A stretch of 64,000 bases of DNA from Runella zeae DSM 19591 (GTDB lineage Bacteria > Bacteroidota > Bacteroidia > Cytophagales > Spirosomataceae). Shown one piece after another: positions 34,180 to 43,951 of this stretch; position 1 is the first letter of the stretch, and each line of letters opens with the position of its first letter. The position numbers and the translations under genes were made by a program. Under the pieces are notes generated by a model. The model made no database searches. It was not told the DNA's origin and saw only the letters and a list, made by a program, of their open reading frames with translations. The stretch is from NCBI RefSeq assembly GCF_000423565.1, contig NZ_KE384037.1, positions 274,115 through 338,114 of the forward strand, written 5' to 3'.

Positions 34180-35685
34180 CTAATAACCCGGGTTCTGCTT
34201 CAATTTGCTGTTGTTACGGATTTCGGCAGTAGGTATTGGGAACAACAGCTCTCGTTCTTTTAATACCGGTCCGTAGGAGAATTTGTGCCCTACATAATCT
34301 TCAAATTTACGGGTACTTACATTAAATGCTTTGCGCAAACGCACCATGTCGTACCACGTAATGTTTTCAAAACTTAACTCATACCAGCGTTCGCGCCAGA
34401 TAGCTTCGCGGAGTTGTTCTTTCGACAAACCAGCCAAAGCAGGCAATTCAGCTCTTTTACGAATCGCATTGACAGCTTCATATACAGCCGCCGAGGGCCC
34501 TCCGACTTCATTGGCGGCTTCGGCATAAGTCAACAACACCTGAGCATAGCGCATTACAGTCCAGTTTAGATTGCTACTTGTGGTAGAAAGTTGCGCTTCT
34601 GTATCGAAGTGTTTGTAAAGATAATAACCGCCCAAATCACGGGTTTTGGTACGGTCGCTACGCAGCGAAAACGTTTTATAATAAAATTGTTTTTCTGCTA
34701 CGCGTTTATCACCTTGTTCGTACGATTCCACAAATTCTTTATTGGCAAAAATTGCTCCTGTTTCGTCGGTATAAGCCGAAATTCCTTGGTTATAAGGAAT
34801 GATAGACGTTTGCCAATTGGAAGGCAAAATGAAGGCCGCAAACTGTACCATGAAGATATTCTCGCCGGTGTTTTTCTTGGCGGGATTGTGGAGGTCATCG
34901 TACGAAGGAAAAAGACTATAACGCCCTGATTGAATCACTTCTTGCGCCTTGTCAGCGGCTTTTTTATAATATTCTGCTCCTTTTTGAAGAGGATAGCCAG
35001 CCATTGTTAAATAAACACTCGACAAGAGCGACTTGATCGCTCCCAACGACACCCGTCCGGTAGCATCGGTATAGGGTAGTCCTGAAGATTCGGCCTCCAC
35101 CAAATCTGCCTCAATGAGCTTATAGACTTCTTCTACGGGTGCTTGTGGCGCGTACAAATCTGCCGATTTCAAATCCACGGGTTCTTTGATGAGCGGAATG
35201 CTTCCAAACATCCTTACTAACTCATAATAGTACAACGCCCGCAAAAATCTAGCTTCGCCCAAGTAGCGTTTTTTGGCGGCCTCGTCCATATTGATGCCAG
35301 GGATTTTGGCAATGGCCAAATTTGCGTTGGCAATACCACGATAATGGTTGGTCCAGTAGGTAGCACCGTAGCCATTATCAGAGTTGTTGACCAAGTTTCT
35401 AACAAAAATACTATTTTGCGCTTGTCCTAGCTCGGTATTGGCCAAACCTGTGGCAAATTCGAGCATCATCCAAGGTGCGCCATTGAATCCTCCCCCTAAT
35501 ACGTTTCTAAGGTTTTCATAAATGGAATTGACCACACTTTCGGCGTGTTCGGGCTTCGTAAAATAGTTTTCCATGGTGAAATTGGAGCGGTCGGGTTCTT
35601 CCAAAAACTCCGAACAGCTGCCTGCCGAAAAAAGCAGGGTGCCACAAATCGCCAATCGACTGAAAAATTTTATATGGTATTTCAT
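34180..35685 (-). CDS. SusD-like nutrient-binding lipoprotein (locus C)
   Basis: 501 aa. Lipoprotein signal ending LFSAGSC (Cys24). RagB/SusD blocks are EEPDRSNFTMENYFTKPEHA, GEARFLRALYYYELVRMFGS with IPLI, MRYAQVLLTYAEAANEVGGP, WRERWYELSFENITWYDMVR and a C-terminal KLKQNPGY. The start is 28 bp after the susC stop. It should bind the substrate of locus C at the cell surface. Downstream ThuA and cytochrome genes suggest a glycoside that is oxidised rather than hydrolysed at first. The assignment is secure; the ligand is not. Confidence 0.95.
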   Translation of the reverse strand: MKYHIKFFSRLAICGTLLFSAGSCSEFLEEPDRSNFTMENYFTKPEHAESVVNSIYENLRNVLGGGFNGAPWMMLEFATGLANTELGQAQNSIFVRNLVNNSDNGYGATYWTNHYRGIANANLAIAKIPGINMDEAAKKRYLGEARFLRALYYYELVRMFGSIPLIKEPVDLKSADLYAPQAPVEEVYKLIEADLVEAESSGLPYTDATGRVSLGAIKSLLSSVYLTMAGYPLQKGAEYYKKAADKAQEVIQSGRYSLFPSYDDLHNPAKKNTGENIFMVQFAAFILPSNWQTSIIPYNQGISAYTDETGAIFANKEFVESYEQGDKRVAEKQFYYKTFSLRSDRTKTRDLGGYYLYKHFDTEAQLSTTSSNLNWTVMRYAQVLLTYAEAANEVGGPSAAVYEAVNAIRKRAELPALAGLSKEQLREAIWRERWYELSFENITWYDMVRLRKAFNVSTRKFEDYVGHKFSYGPVLKERELLFPIPTAEIRNNSKLKQNPGY

Positions 35686-35713
35686 TTGAGTTTACTTTAA
35701 TGTGAATCAACGA

Positions 35714-38700
35714 TTACAAACCTATGTTTAGCCCCACCATGAAAACGCGAGGTTTGGGATAAGCATACAAATCAACCCCTTGGTCAAAAGCCGAGCCCGA
35801 AGTAGAAACTTCTGGGTCATAGCCTTCATACTTAGTGCTCAGGAAGAAGTTTTGTACCGAAGCAAATGCCCTTAACCGATTGAGATGAATTTTTTCGATC
35901 ACCTTCGTAGGGAAGCGATAAGAAAGCAGCAAGTTGCGACCTCTTAAGAAAGAGCCATCACGTACGCGGTCGGTGTCGTTGTTGGTATTATAACCTGCCG
36001 ATACAGGTCTGAGCTGAGCGAGCGGTGTATTTTGATTTTCGGGCGTCCATGCATTCAATACAGTCTTGAAGCTATTGGCGATACCGGTGCGGTCTTCGGC
36101 GGAGTGCTTACTTCTAAACAACACATCGTTGCCATACATAAACTGCAAATCTACGGTAAGCTCAAAATTGCGGTGAGCCAGTGTATTGATTAAGGTTCCG
36201 AATCCATCAGGGATTCCTTTTCCGATAATAACGCGGTCGTTGTCGTTGATACGACCATCTCCGTTCACATCTTGGTATTTGATGTCACCTGGCTTTTTCA
36301 GATATTTGGCCGCTTCTGATTCTTCATTCAAGCTCCAAGTACCTTGGTGTACAAATCCAAAAAACGAACCTACAGGCTGTCCTTCACGGATGATTGTAGA
36401 ACCATTGAAAATATCTGCGCCACCTGTGAGGGCAATTACTCTATTTCGGTTAATAGAAATATTGAAAGTAGAATTCCATGAGAAATTAGGGCGCGCAAAA
36501 TTGACGGTATTGATACCCAACTCTATCCCACGGTTTTCCATGCTTCCTACGTTTTGGCTAACGGTCGTAAAACCGCTACTCGACGGTACGGGTGCGCTCA
36601 GAAGCATATCGGTAGTAAGCTTACGATACACATCGGCTTCGAGCATGATGCGATTGTTGAAAAGCCCTATTTCTACCCCAGCATCCACTTGGGTGGTTTT
36701 TTCCCAGCGTAAATCTGGGTTTGCCAAGCGGTTTACGCCAATCCCAATCTGACGAGCATTATTGAAAATCACTGAATAATTGCCCAATCCTGCCAAGGCT
36801 TGGTAAGCGGTGATTTCGGAGTTGCCCGTAACGCCAAAGCTAGTACGCAGTTTTAAATTGGAAACAAAAGGCAGATTTTTCATAAAATCTTCCTCTATCA
36901 CCCTCCATGCCAAAGCTGCCGACGGAAATACCGCATAGCGATTGGCCGAACCAAACTTAGAAGACCCATCTATACGTCCCGTAAAGGTTAGTAAGTACTT
37001 TTCCTTTAAGTTGTAGTTAAAACGCCCAAAATACGAGTTCAAGCCATACGCACTCACTCCCGACGAAGGTGCCAAGGCTACCGCACCTGCACCAAGATTG
37101 TTGAACTGAAAATAGTCATCTTGGAAACGCTGTGCACGCGCTACCGAATTGAATCTATCTACGTGCTGCCAAGCAAGCCCCAACAAGGCATTGAGCGAAT
37201 GGTCTTTGTTTATCTTTTTGTTGTAAGTAAGATAGTTTTCAAACTGCCAAGAATTGTGGCGTTCATTGGTAATGGAAGCATCACCGCCCTGATTACGAGA
37301 GATATAGTTGAGAGTCCGTCCACCGTAGTAATCTATTCGTTGATTGATGATGTTGGTTCCGAGGGTAGTTCTTAGCTCCAACCCTTTGGCTAAGTTGATA
37401 TTGGTATAAATATTACCCAACATCGTTTGGGTTTTTAGATAATACAAACGCTCCGTAGCCACGTGGATAGGATTGCCACCACCTTCCATACCGGGATAGT
37501 CTTCATTACCACCCCAGCGGCCATCAGGGTATTTTACAGGAATGATAGGCAGCGCTTCTAGTACCTGACGCATCGCGATGATTCCACCGGCACCGAGCGG
37601 GTCTACTTGGCTTTCATTTTGGTCATTGTAACTCAAGCTACCACCTACTTTGAGCCATTTTTTGATTTGACTATCCATCACAAAACGTCCCGAAAAACGT
37701 TTGAGCCAAGAGCCTTGCATCAACCCGTCTTCGTTGCGATAACCAAGGTATAGGCCAAAATTATCTTTGGAATTTCCGCCCGTAAAAGAAAGTTGGTGAT
37801 TTTGGGTAAATGCCTTGCGGAAAGCCTCATCTTGCCAATCGGTATCGTATAGGGGTTTGCCGTTGGCATCAAATAGCAGAGGATTAGTGCGTTTGGTTTT
37901 AGGATCTACGTATTTGCCACCAGCCCAGCCTACGGGGTCGTATTTTTGGGCATTGGCATAGGCGATTTCTTCCACCCGCAAAAACTCCGCCGAGTTGAGC
38001 AACGGGATTTTGCGCGGAAGGGTACCAATACTAAAATCTGTATCATAACTTACGCGGCCTCCATCTTGGCTACCACGTTTGGTGGTCACCAAGATAACAC
38101 CATTGGCGCCTCTAGCTCCATAAATAGCCGTGGCCGAAGCATCTTTCAATACTTCTATGGAAGAGATGTCGTTGGGATTGATGTAATCGATAGGGGTACT
38201 ACCATTTCCCAAATCGGTTGCATTCAAAATCACACCATCGATTACATACAGTGGATTGTTGGCCACACTTACCGAGGTATTTCCTCGGATACGGATATTA
38301 GCTCGCCCACCCGGACGCCCTGAATTGACTGAGACATTGACCCCCGTGATACGTCCCGAAAGAGCTTGATTGAGCGAAGCCGCAGGGCGCTCTTGAAGCG
38401 TTTCGCCTTTCACCGTTCCTACGGAGCCCGTTAAATCGCTTTTACGCTGCACTCCATATCCGACCACTACCACTTCTTCCAACGACTTGGTATCTACTTT
38501 TAGAGAGACATTGAGCTGAGTCTGATTTCCTACCGCCACTTCTTGGGAAAAATAACCCAAATAGCTAAATACAAGAATAGAGTTGTCGTTGGGTACTTCA
38601 ATATCAAACCGCCCCTCTGCGTTGGTAGTAGTACCTCTAGTAGTACCCTTTACAACTACACTCACCCCCGGCAAGCCAGCGTTGTTTTCGTCGGTTACGG

Positions 38701-39142
38701 TTCCATTCACCCGCTTGGCAAAAGGCAGCGTTCTTACTTTCGGAATAGTATTTAAAGATGAATTAGGAGTCTCATTTTCTTTTTCACGACTCAAAATAAT
38801 CTGATGCCCCACTATCTCATAACGCAACTTTAGGGGCTTAATGAGTCGCCCAAGCACCTGAGCTAGAGGTTCATTGGAGGCAATAAGCGTCACTTTTTTA
38901 TCATACGGAAGGGCTGCTGGGCGATAGGCAAAACGGACTTTGGCCTGTTTTTCTAAAGCCGAAAGTGCTTTTTTAATTTCTTGATTTTCGACATGGATGG
39001 TCACTCTTTGATTGAGTATCTCTTGGGCACTAGCCACACGAGCTAGTGATACACCCGTAAAAATCACCGCCAGTAGGCATTGTATCAGTGAAATTTTCAT
39101 AAGGTGATACACGAAGGGTTTGAAACGTACCTTTTTTTTCAT
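35714..39142 (-). CDS. SusC-like TonB-dependent transporter with STN domain (locus C)
   Basis: 1142 aa from the ATG at 39142; the frame extends 29 codons further but lacks signal-peptide character there. Signal peptide ends near ...SLARVASA/Q. STN domain: RVTIHVENQEIKKALSALEK, QAKVRFAYRPAALPYDKKV. Regulatory-like domain: TVTDENNAGLPGVSVVVKG, LVFSYLGYFSQEVAVGNQTQ. SusC linker: LEEVVVVGYGVQRKSDLTGS. Plug: IRIRGNTSVSVANNPLYVID. The barrel ends VFMVGLNIGL. Unlike loci A and B, susC here is separated from FecR by 268 bp that hold a hairpin, so it probably has its own promoter. It belongs to a different sigma/FecR subgroup than A and B. Confidence 0.94.
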   Translation of the reverse strand: MKKKVRFKPFVYHLMKISLIQCLLAVIFTGVSLARVASAQEILNQRVTIHVENQEIKKALSALEKQAKVRFAYRPAALPYDKKVTLIASNEPLAQVLGRLIKPLKLRYEIVGHQIILSREKENETPNSSLNTIPKVRTLPFAKRVNGTVTDENNAGLPGVSVVVKGTTRGTTTNAEGRFDIEVPNDNSILVFSYLGYFSQEVAVGNQTQLNVSLKVDTKSLEEVVVVGYGVQRKSDLTGSVGTVKGETLQERPAASLNQALSGRITGVNVSVNSGRPGGRANIRIRGNTSVSVANNPLYVIDGVILNATDLGNGSTPIDYINPNDISSIEVLKDASATAIYGARGANGVILVTTKRGSQDGGRVSYDTDFSIGTLPRKIPLLNSAEFLRVEEIAYANAQKYDPVGWAGGKYVDPKTKRTNPLLFDANGKPLYDTDWQDEAFRKAFTQNHQLSFTGGNSKDNFGLYLGYRNEDGLMQGSWLKRFSGRFVMDSQIKKWLKVGGSLSYNDQNESQVDPLGAGGIIAMRQVLEALPIIPVKYPDGRWGGNEDYPGMEGGGNPIHVATERLYYLKTQTMLGNIYTNINLAKGLELRTTLGTNIINQRIDYYGGRTLNYISRNQGGDASITNERHNSWQFENYLTYNKKINKDHSLNALLGLAWQHVDRFNSVARAQRFQDDYFQFNNLGAGAVALAPSSGVSAYGLNSYFGRFNYNLKEKYLLTFTGRIDGSSKFGSANRYAVFPSAALAWRVIEEDFMKNLPFVSNLKLRTSFGVTGNSEITAYQALAGLGNYSVIFNNARQIGIGVNRLANPDLRWEKTTQVDAGVEIGLFNNRIMLEADVYRKLTTDMLLSAPVPSSSGFTTVSQNVGSMENRGIELGINTVNFARPNFSWNSTFNISINRNRVIALTGGADIFNGSTIIREGQPVGSFFGFVHQGTWSLNEESEAAKYLKKPGDIKYQDVNGDGRINDNDRVIIGKGIPDGFGTLINTLAHRNFELTVDLQFMYGNDVLFRSKHSAEDRTGIANSFKTVLNAWTPENQNTPLAQLRPVSAGYNTNNDTDRVRDGSFLRGRNLLLSYRFPTKVIEKIHLNRLRAFASVQNFFLSTKYEGYDPEVSTSGSAFDQGVDLYAYPKPRVFMVGLNIGL

Positions 39143-39241
39143 TAGATTTGATTGTTTTTGTTTAAGAATTGAGCAAAAACTCCTCCTACACGTCTTACCA
39201 AAAGACGCTTGCTGATCGGCCAAAATCACAAGGAGGCGGTG

Positions 39242-39272
39242 GCATCAGTAGTGGTCCTAACACTGCTGATGC
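39242..39272. promoter_or_regulatory. Hairpin in the FecR-SusC gap (locus C)
   Basis: Twelve-nt arms (GCATCAGTAGTG / CACTGCTGATGC, one G-U) with a 7-nt loop. A T5 run follows on the plus strand (39273-39277), where no gene ends; on the minus strand it would lie 100 nt ahead of susC in the leader. It may be a leader element of the susCD transcript or a terminator for an antisense RNA. Confidence 0.45.
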
Positions 39273-39410
39273 TTTTTAATTAAAAGAGTAAGGGGTTTGA
39301 AGTCATAAAATCAAATGAGCATTAAAGGTTTAAGAATAGTTTTATGATAAGCACACTGTTTATCCAATAGTTAAGTACTAATGTTTATTCAGGGCATAGG
39401 TTAGTAGTCT

Positions 39411-40499
39411 TTAGCACTCTTTACTGTAAATGATGATTTGCCCGTCGATAAGTTTATAACTGGCATCCAGCACTTTACAGATTACTTCCAATTTTTGATA
39501 TAAATTTTCGTCAGTCAAATTAATCGTCAAGGTGCAATTCTTGATAATCTCTTCATCAAATAACACTTCTACACCGTAGGCTTTTTCTAAGGCCTCAAAT
39601 ACCTTTTTGGCAGGGGCAGCTTCAAACACCAAATGAGCCACTTCGGCAGGTGGTAGCTGTAGAGCTGGCACCTCTACCAACAACTTACTGATGGTAGCTT
39701 CTTGACGATCAAATACCGCCTTTTGATTAGGAGTAAGTACTACTCCCGCTACTTCAGGATCTTTCTCCGGATGGGGACGATCAGCATATACCGACACTCG
39801 GCCCGTTTTGACGGCCACTGTCACATTAGGGTCTTTTTGATAGGCCTTCACGTGGAAGCTCGTCCCCAACACCCTAGTAACCAAACCATTGGCAAAAACC
39901 AAAAAAGGACGATTAGGATTTTTTTGTACGTCAAAAAAAGCCCCTCCTACCAGATGCACTTCCCGTTTTATTTTTCCAAATTCGGTGGGATACTTCAATC
40001 GGCTGTTTTTTTCTAGCTGCACAATGCTACCATCAGACAGCTGTATGAGCATGGTTTTGTCGGCTCCATTGACAGCCTCTACCCACTCAGGAGCAGCCAC
40101 ATACGGCGTTGCCATAGGCGATACAGTACGGTGTTCGTCATAGCCACTCCACCATATCCACCCTGCCCCAAGCACTACTACCACCATAGCCGCCACAAGC
40201 CACACACGGGGATTCCACCGATTGGAAGAATGCGCTATGACAGGTGTTTCGAGGCTATTGATTGTGTTTTCGATACGCCACCAAATATGGTGCACCGACT
40301 TCGCTGCATCAGGTGTAAGATTGAGATGTTGAAGCCCTCCAACCAAGCGCTTTGCTTCTTCTACATGATAGTAGCGCTCGGGATAATCTCGCAAAAAATT
40401 TCTCCAAAAAGTTTCGCTCTCCACCGTCGGCGCACAAACCCACTCCTTGAAGTAGTCGTCGGCGGCAAAGTCTTCGGCAGTATATTGATAATAGTTCAT
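39411..40499 (-). CDS. FecR family anti-sigma factor (locus C)
   Basis: 362 aa. N-terminal cytoplasmic helix region (YTAEDFAADDYFKEWVCAPT), membrane span (VWLVAAMVVVVLGAGWIWW), FecR domain (IQLSDGSIVQLEKNSRLKYP, VHLVGGAFFDVQKNPNRPFL, VTRVLGTSFHVKAYQKDPNV) and a C-terminal domain with KVFEALEKAYGVEVLFDEEI. It is distinct from the FecR proteins of loci A and B in both N-terminus and wording. It lies 57 bp after its sigma gene and 268 bp before susC. It should hold the sigma factor until substrate-loaded SusC signals through the STN domain. Confidence 0.93.
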   Translation of the reverse strand: MNYYQYTAEDFAADDYFKEWVCAPTVESETFWRNFLRDYPERYYHVEEAKRLVGGLQHLNLTPDAAKSVHHIWWRIENTINSLETPVIAHSSNRWNPRVWLVAAMVVVVLGAGWIWWSGYDEHRTVSPMATPYVAAPEWVEAVNGADKTMLIQLSDGSIVQLEKNSRLKYPTEFGKIKREVHLVGGAFFDVQKNPNRPFLVFANGLVTRVLGTSFHVKAYQKDPNVTVAVKTGRVSVYADRPHPEKDPEVAGVVLTPNQKAVFDRQEATISKLLVEVPALQLPPAEVAHLVFEAAPAKKVFEALEKAYGVEVLFDEEIIKNCTLTINLTDENLYQKLEVICKVLDASYKLIDGQIIIYSKEC

Positions 40500-40556
40500 C
40501 GGGTAAAATGTAATAAAGAATAGGAAAAGGGTATGGATATAGTATTCTGACTTCGA

Positions 40557-41147
40557 TTAGAAAATATGGTTCATACCTACGGCTATCAATACTGAAAAAA
40601 TGCGTACTGTTTCGCGCAGGGTTTTGAGGGCGGTGTAGATAAATCGGCAAGCTGATTGATAATTAACGCCCATGATATGGGCTACTTCTTCGTTAGAAAA
40701 ATGATGCGTATATCTCAAATCAATGGCCTGCTGCTGACGCGGACTTAGCATTCGATAGCCTTCTCGGAGCTGGCGGAGCATTTCTTCATGACCTTCGCTT
40801 TTGATGAGTTGGTTTTCGATAAAATCGTCTTCTTCGGTGGTATCTATTTCTCCAACATCCGTAGCTTGATAAAATACATCGCGCTGCTGTACCCGAGTGA
40901 TTTTGTTACGCAGTGACCTAAACAAATAAAACTTGATAGAATCTGTTTCGCTGAGATTGCCACGGCTTTGCCACAACTCAATAAAAAGGTCATGAATACA
41001 ATCTTCTATCAATTGGACATTGCCCGTAATTTTGTAACCATAGCTTACCAAATCTCGGGCATACAACTCATAAATACGCTTAAACGCACTACGGTCACCT
41101 TCACGAAAAGCATTCCAGAGAGTAGTATGTAGATGATTTGGTATCAC
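40557..41147 (-). CDS. ECF RNA polymerase sigma factor (locus C)
   Basis: 196 aa from a GTG at 41147, chosen because it starts VIPNHLHTTLWNAFREGDRS, as usual for this family. The frame runs back to another GTG at 41240 through a hydrophobic stretch that does not look like a sigma factor. No ATG lies near the N-terminus. Region 2: ELYARDLVSYGYKITGNVQL, IEDCIHDLFIELWQSR. Region 4: LSPRQQQAIDLRYTHHFSNE, EVAHIMGVNYQSACRFIYTA. The HTH reads NYQSACRFIYTALK, a subgroup different from the A and B sigma factors. It is the first gene of locus C and diverges from the EcsC gene. Confidence 0.88.
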   Translation of the reverse strand: MIPNHLHTTLWNAFREGDRSAFKRIYELYARDLVSYGYKITGNVQLIEDCIHDLFIELWQSRGNLSETDSIKFYLFRSLRNKITRVQQRDVFYQATDVGEIDTTEEDDFIENQLIKSEGHEEMLRQLREGYRMLSPRQQQAIDLRYTHHFSNEEVAHIMGVNYQSACRFIYTALKTLRETVRIFSVLIAVGMNHIF

Positions 41148-41386
41148 AAAACAATAAGGGTAAAATAGTATAAGGGTTAGAAATAAATGTATGCGTATCT
41201 TCGTATTGAGACAAACGACCTTCCTATATACTAATGGCACAGATTGTGTTTTTTAATCCTATTTTTTCTAAAAATTTTTTAATTTTTTTATATCCTTATT
41301 ACGTATTGGTATATTAACCATCATTTTAAAAACACAAATCAGTGATTTACAAAGCTTTATCAAAACACAAAATCGCGCTTTTATTT

Positions 41387-42121
41387 ATGACCCCTTACGA
41401 ACAACTCGCCCTCAAAGAACTTAAACAATGGCAACGTCAAATGCTCAGGAAGCCTTCGGCGGTCAATCGGCTTGCCAAATCGGTACAGACTTGGGTCAAC
41501 AATCTTATCCCTGAGAAAATCCATGAGGTCATTACGACCACCATCAAACAAATGACCCGCGCTGTTTTGTTTGGAGCCGAATTCATCACTCCTCAGCCTA
41601 GCCCTGCTCCCACTTTCGAATTGCGCGAAGCCGCTGTTTTCAAACGTATCACTTTTTACAAAACCGCCGGTGCTGCTGAGGGTGGTGTAGCTGGAGCGGG
41701 AGGCTTCTTATTGGCGATTGCCGACTTTCCCCTATTGCTTAGTATCAAGCTAAAATTACTTTTTGACATTGCAGCTCAGTATGGCTACCCTATCGACGAC
41801 TACCGTGAGCGCGTTTATATCCTACACATTTTCCAATTGGCATTTTCGAGTCAGCAGCGCCGCAAAGAAGTTTATTTACAGATGGTAGATTGGGAACAAA
41901 AAAGCAAATTATTACCTGAAGATATCCACGCTTTCGATTGGAGACAATTTCAACAAGAATATCGCGATTATATCGACCTTGCCAAAATGGCCCAACTTAT
42001 TCCCGGAATCGGCGCAGCGGTAGGCGTGGTGGTCAACTATCGTCTTATCGACAAACTAGGTAAAACCGCTATGAATGCTTATCGAATGCGGTGGGAAGAA
42101 ACAACTAAGCAATTAGCCTAA
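41387..42121 (+). CDS. EcsC family protein
   Basis: 244 aa from the ATG at 41387, giving the family-typical N-terminus MTPYEQLALKELKQWQRQM; an upstream GTG at 41342 is less likely. EcsC features are the Gly/Ala-rich hydrophobic segment TAGAAEGGVAGAGGFLLAIA, the DFPLLLSIKLKLLFDIAAQY helix, the YGYP motif, and a second Gly-rich segment LIPGIGAAVGVVVNYRLIDK. EcsC proteins are associated with ABC-type exporters in Bacillus but occur alone in many Bacteroidota; the molecular role is unknown. It is divergent from the locus C sigma gene across an AT-rich gap and 142 bp ahead of the DUF2157 gene. Confidence 0.85.
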   Translation: MTPYEQLALKELKQWQRQMLRKPSAVNRLAKSVQTWVNNLIPEKIHEVITTTIKQMTRAVLFGAEFITPQPSPAPTFELREAAVFKRITFYKTAGAAEGGVAGAGGFLLAIADFPLLLSIKLKLLFDIAAQYGYPIDDYRERVYILHIFQLAFSSQQRRKEVYLQMVDWEQKSKLLPEDIHAFDWRQFQQEYRDYIDLAKMAQLIPGIGAAVGVVVNYRLIDKLGKTAMNAYRMRWEETTKQLA

Positions 42122-42263
42122 AAACACGATTCCATAAATTTGGAGACCGCTTACTCGAAAAACTTTTAGTCTATGCTTCCTTTTTTCTAGTTTAGAAATC
42201 CAGCCACACTTACGCTTCTGGCACGAGATTTTTTACTCTTTATAATTCTAAAAAATAGTCTGT

Positions 42264-43295
42264 ATGAAATTAGATAAAAAAGAAGCTGCCACCCTCAACA
42301 ACGCTATTCAACATTGGGTAACTACCCAAACTATTTCCCCAGAGTTAGCAAGCAAACTACGTAATTCTTACGAAATCAAGAATTCCAACGTCGATACCAT
42401 CACTTGGTACGCTTTTATTTCGGCAGTTTCGTGCGGTTTATTGGCTTTTGGAGCCTTGGTCATTGATGAAAAATGGATTGAACTCCTACGCAAGCAATGG
42501 GAGTTTTCGGAAGCAAGCGTGGGCATTGTATTCACTTTGATAGCGGGGACGTTTATTTACTTAGCCCGAAAAAGATATTTAAAAAATCCTCATTCGCACA
42601 TAAGCAATGAGTCTTACACCATCACGATTGCCCTCAGTATGGCGGTGGCGATTGCGTATTGGAGCCGAAGCTTTGGGCTCTTAGAAGATTCGCATTATGG
42701 TTCGTCTTTGTTGATAGCTACGTTGACGTATGCGTTAGTGGCTACTTTTTTACCTTCTAGTCTTCTCTGGACCGTTGCTTTGTTTGCATTGGTAAGCTGG
42801 TGGGTGGCCCAAACCTACCAATGGTCAGGTGGTCATTTTAGGTTTGCGGGCATGAATTATCCACTTAGTCTGACGTTGGTGGGGTTATTTATTTGGGGAA
42901 GCTCATGGGTGATTGAAAAAATCAAGCCTCTTTATTCGTTTGAGCGAGTTACGTATGTATTTGGGCTTATTTTGTTTTTGTTGGCAGCTTGGCAGCTTTC
43001 TATTTTTGGCAACTACGATGATTTTGAGCGCTGGTCAAATATCAAACAGCAAACCTTGTGGTATTGGGCTGTAGGTTTTACGATTGTGATTGTTGGACTT
43101 ACGGTTTATGCCTTCAAAATCAAAAACGAACTGCTTCGTGACATATGTTTAGTGTTTTTCTTGTTGAATATTTATACGCGCTATTTTGAGTATTTTTGGG
43201 ACCGTACCCACAAAGGCATTTTCTTTTCTATCCTAGCGCTGTCGTTTTGGTGGGTAGGAAAAAAAGCCGAACAATGGCGCAGTCAGGAAAAATAA
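42264..43295 (+). CDS. DUF2157 family integral membrane protein
   Basis: 343 aa. A soluble N-terminus of about 50 residues (AATLNNAIQHWVTTQTISPE) matches the DUF2157 start. About eight to nine hydrophobic segments follow, for example WYAFISAVSCGLLAFGALVI, VGIVFTLIAGTFIYLA, SLLIATLTYALVATFLP, TYVFGLILFLLAAWQLSIFG and WYWAVGFTIVIVGLTVYAF. The C-terminus ends in a short basic/charged tail (VGKKAEQWRSQEK). It should sit in the inner membrane; no enzymatic residues are evident. It converges on the response regulator gene with only 22 bp between. Function unknown. Confidence 0.82.
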   Translation: MKLDKKEAATLNNAIQHWVTTQTISPELASKLRNSYEIKNSNVDTITWYAFISAVSCGLLAFGALVIDEKWIELLRKQWEFSEASVGIVFTLIAGTFIYLARKRYLKNPHSHISNESYTITIALSMAVAIAYWSRSFGLLEDSHYGSSLLIATLTYALVATFLPSSLLWTVALFALVSWWVAQTYQWSGGHFRFAGMNYPLSLTLVGLFIWGSSWVIEKIKPLYSFERVTYVFGLILFLLAAWQLSIFGNYDDFERWSNIKQQTLWYWAVGFTIVIVGLTVYAFKIKNELLRDICLVFFLLNIYTRYFEYFWDRTHKGIFFSILALSFWWVGKKAEQWRSQEK

Positions 43296-43317
43296 TTGGG
43301 CTTTTTGGGTTCTACTG

Positions 43318-43935
43318 TTACTCTTCTAAAAGTCCTTGCTGGGCCGCGACTTTGATAAGAGAAGCGGTGTTTGATACCCCAAATTTCATCAACAAGTTTT
43401 CACGGTGAGTTTTTATGGTTGTAGGACTCACAAAAAGTTTATCCGCAATTTCGACATTGGTCATACCATCAGCAATAAGTCCAAGAACTTCTTTTTCACG
43501 ACGAGTCAAAAACGGCACTGTTAATGACTTATCAACGACGGTTTCGCTCATAGTTACATTCATGAAATAGCCTCCCTCATACACTTGCCTAATCGCCCTG
43601 ATGAGTTCATCTTTGGAAGAGCTTTTCATTAGATACCCTACTGCGCCATTTTGCATCATACGCCCAATAATAGTGCGCTCATTGGAAGTAGTAAGTGCTA
43701 TACACTTGATATTTGGCCACTTTCCTTTGATTTTTTTACATAATTCAATGCCATTGACATCTGGCAAATTAATATCCAGAAAGGCAATATCAATATTGAC
43801 CTTTTGGAGGATTTCAAAAGCCTCAAAGGCATTAGCAGCGGTGGCTACTACCTGTATGTCGTCTATGCCATACAAGAGTGACTTGAGTCCTTCTACGACA
43901 AGTGGATGGTCATCCACAATAAAGACATTAATCAT
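43318..43935 (-). CDS. NarL/LuxR-family response regulator
   Basis: 205 aa. Receiver domain at 1-120 with acidic pair Asp8/Asp9, phospho-acceptor Asp54 (AFLDINLPDVNG), Thr in ALTTSNE and Lys104 (YLMKSS). LuxR-type HTH at about 140-205 (LTRREKEVLGLIADGMTNVE, IADKLFVSPTTIKTHRENLL). It starts 16 bp after the stop of the histidine kinase gene, so the two form one operon and a cognate pair. It should bind DNA when phosphorylated. Likely targets include its own operon and perhaps the divergent lipoprotein gene at 46129, but this is inference from position only. Confidence 0.95.
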   Translation of the reverse strand: MINVFIVDDHPLVVEGLKSLLYGIDDIQVVATAANAFEAFEILQKVNIDIAFLDINLPDVNGIELCKKIKGKWPNIKCIALTTSNERTIIGRMMQNGAVGYLMKSSSKDELIRAIRQVYEGGYFMNVTMSETVVDKSLTVPFLTRREKEVLGLIADGMTNVEIADKLFVSPTTIKTHRENLLMKFGVSNTASLIKVAAQQGLLEE

Positions 43936-43951
43936 AAAAAAGCGGACATTA

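Noticed and set aside
36186..36752. 188-codon plus-strand frame opposite susC of locus C
   Set aside because: It is a shadow of the conserved barrel-coding sequence, with no signal or family match.
41148..41240. 31-residue N-terminal extension of the locus C sigma factor
   Set aside because: It is hydrophobic and unlike sigma factors; the inner GTG at 41147 gives the family-typical N-terminus.
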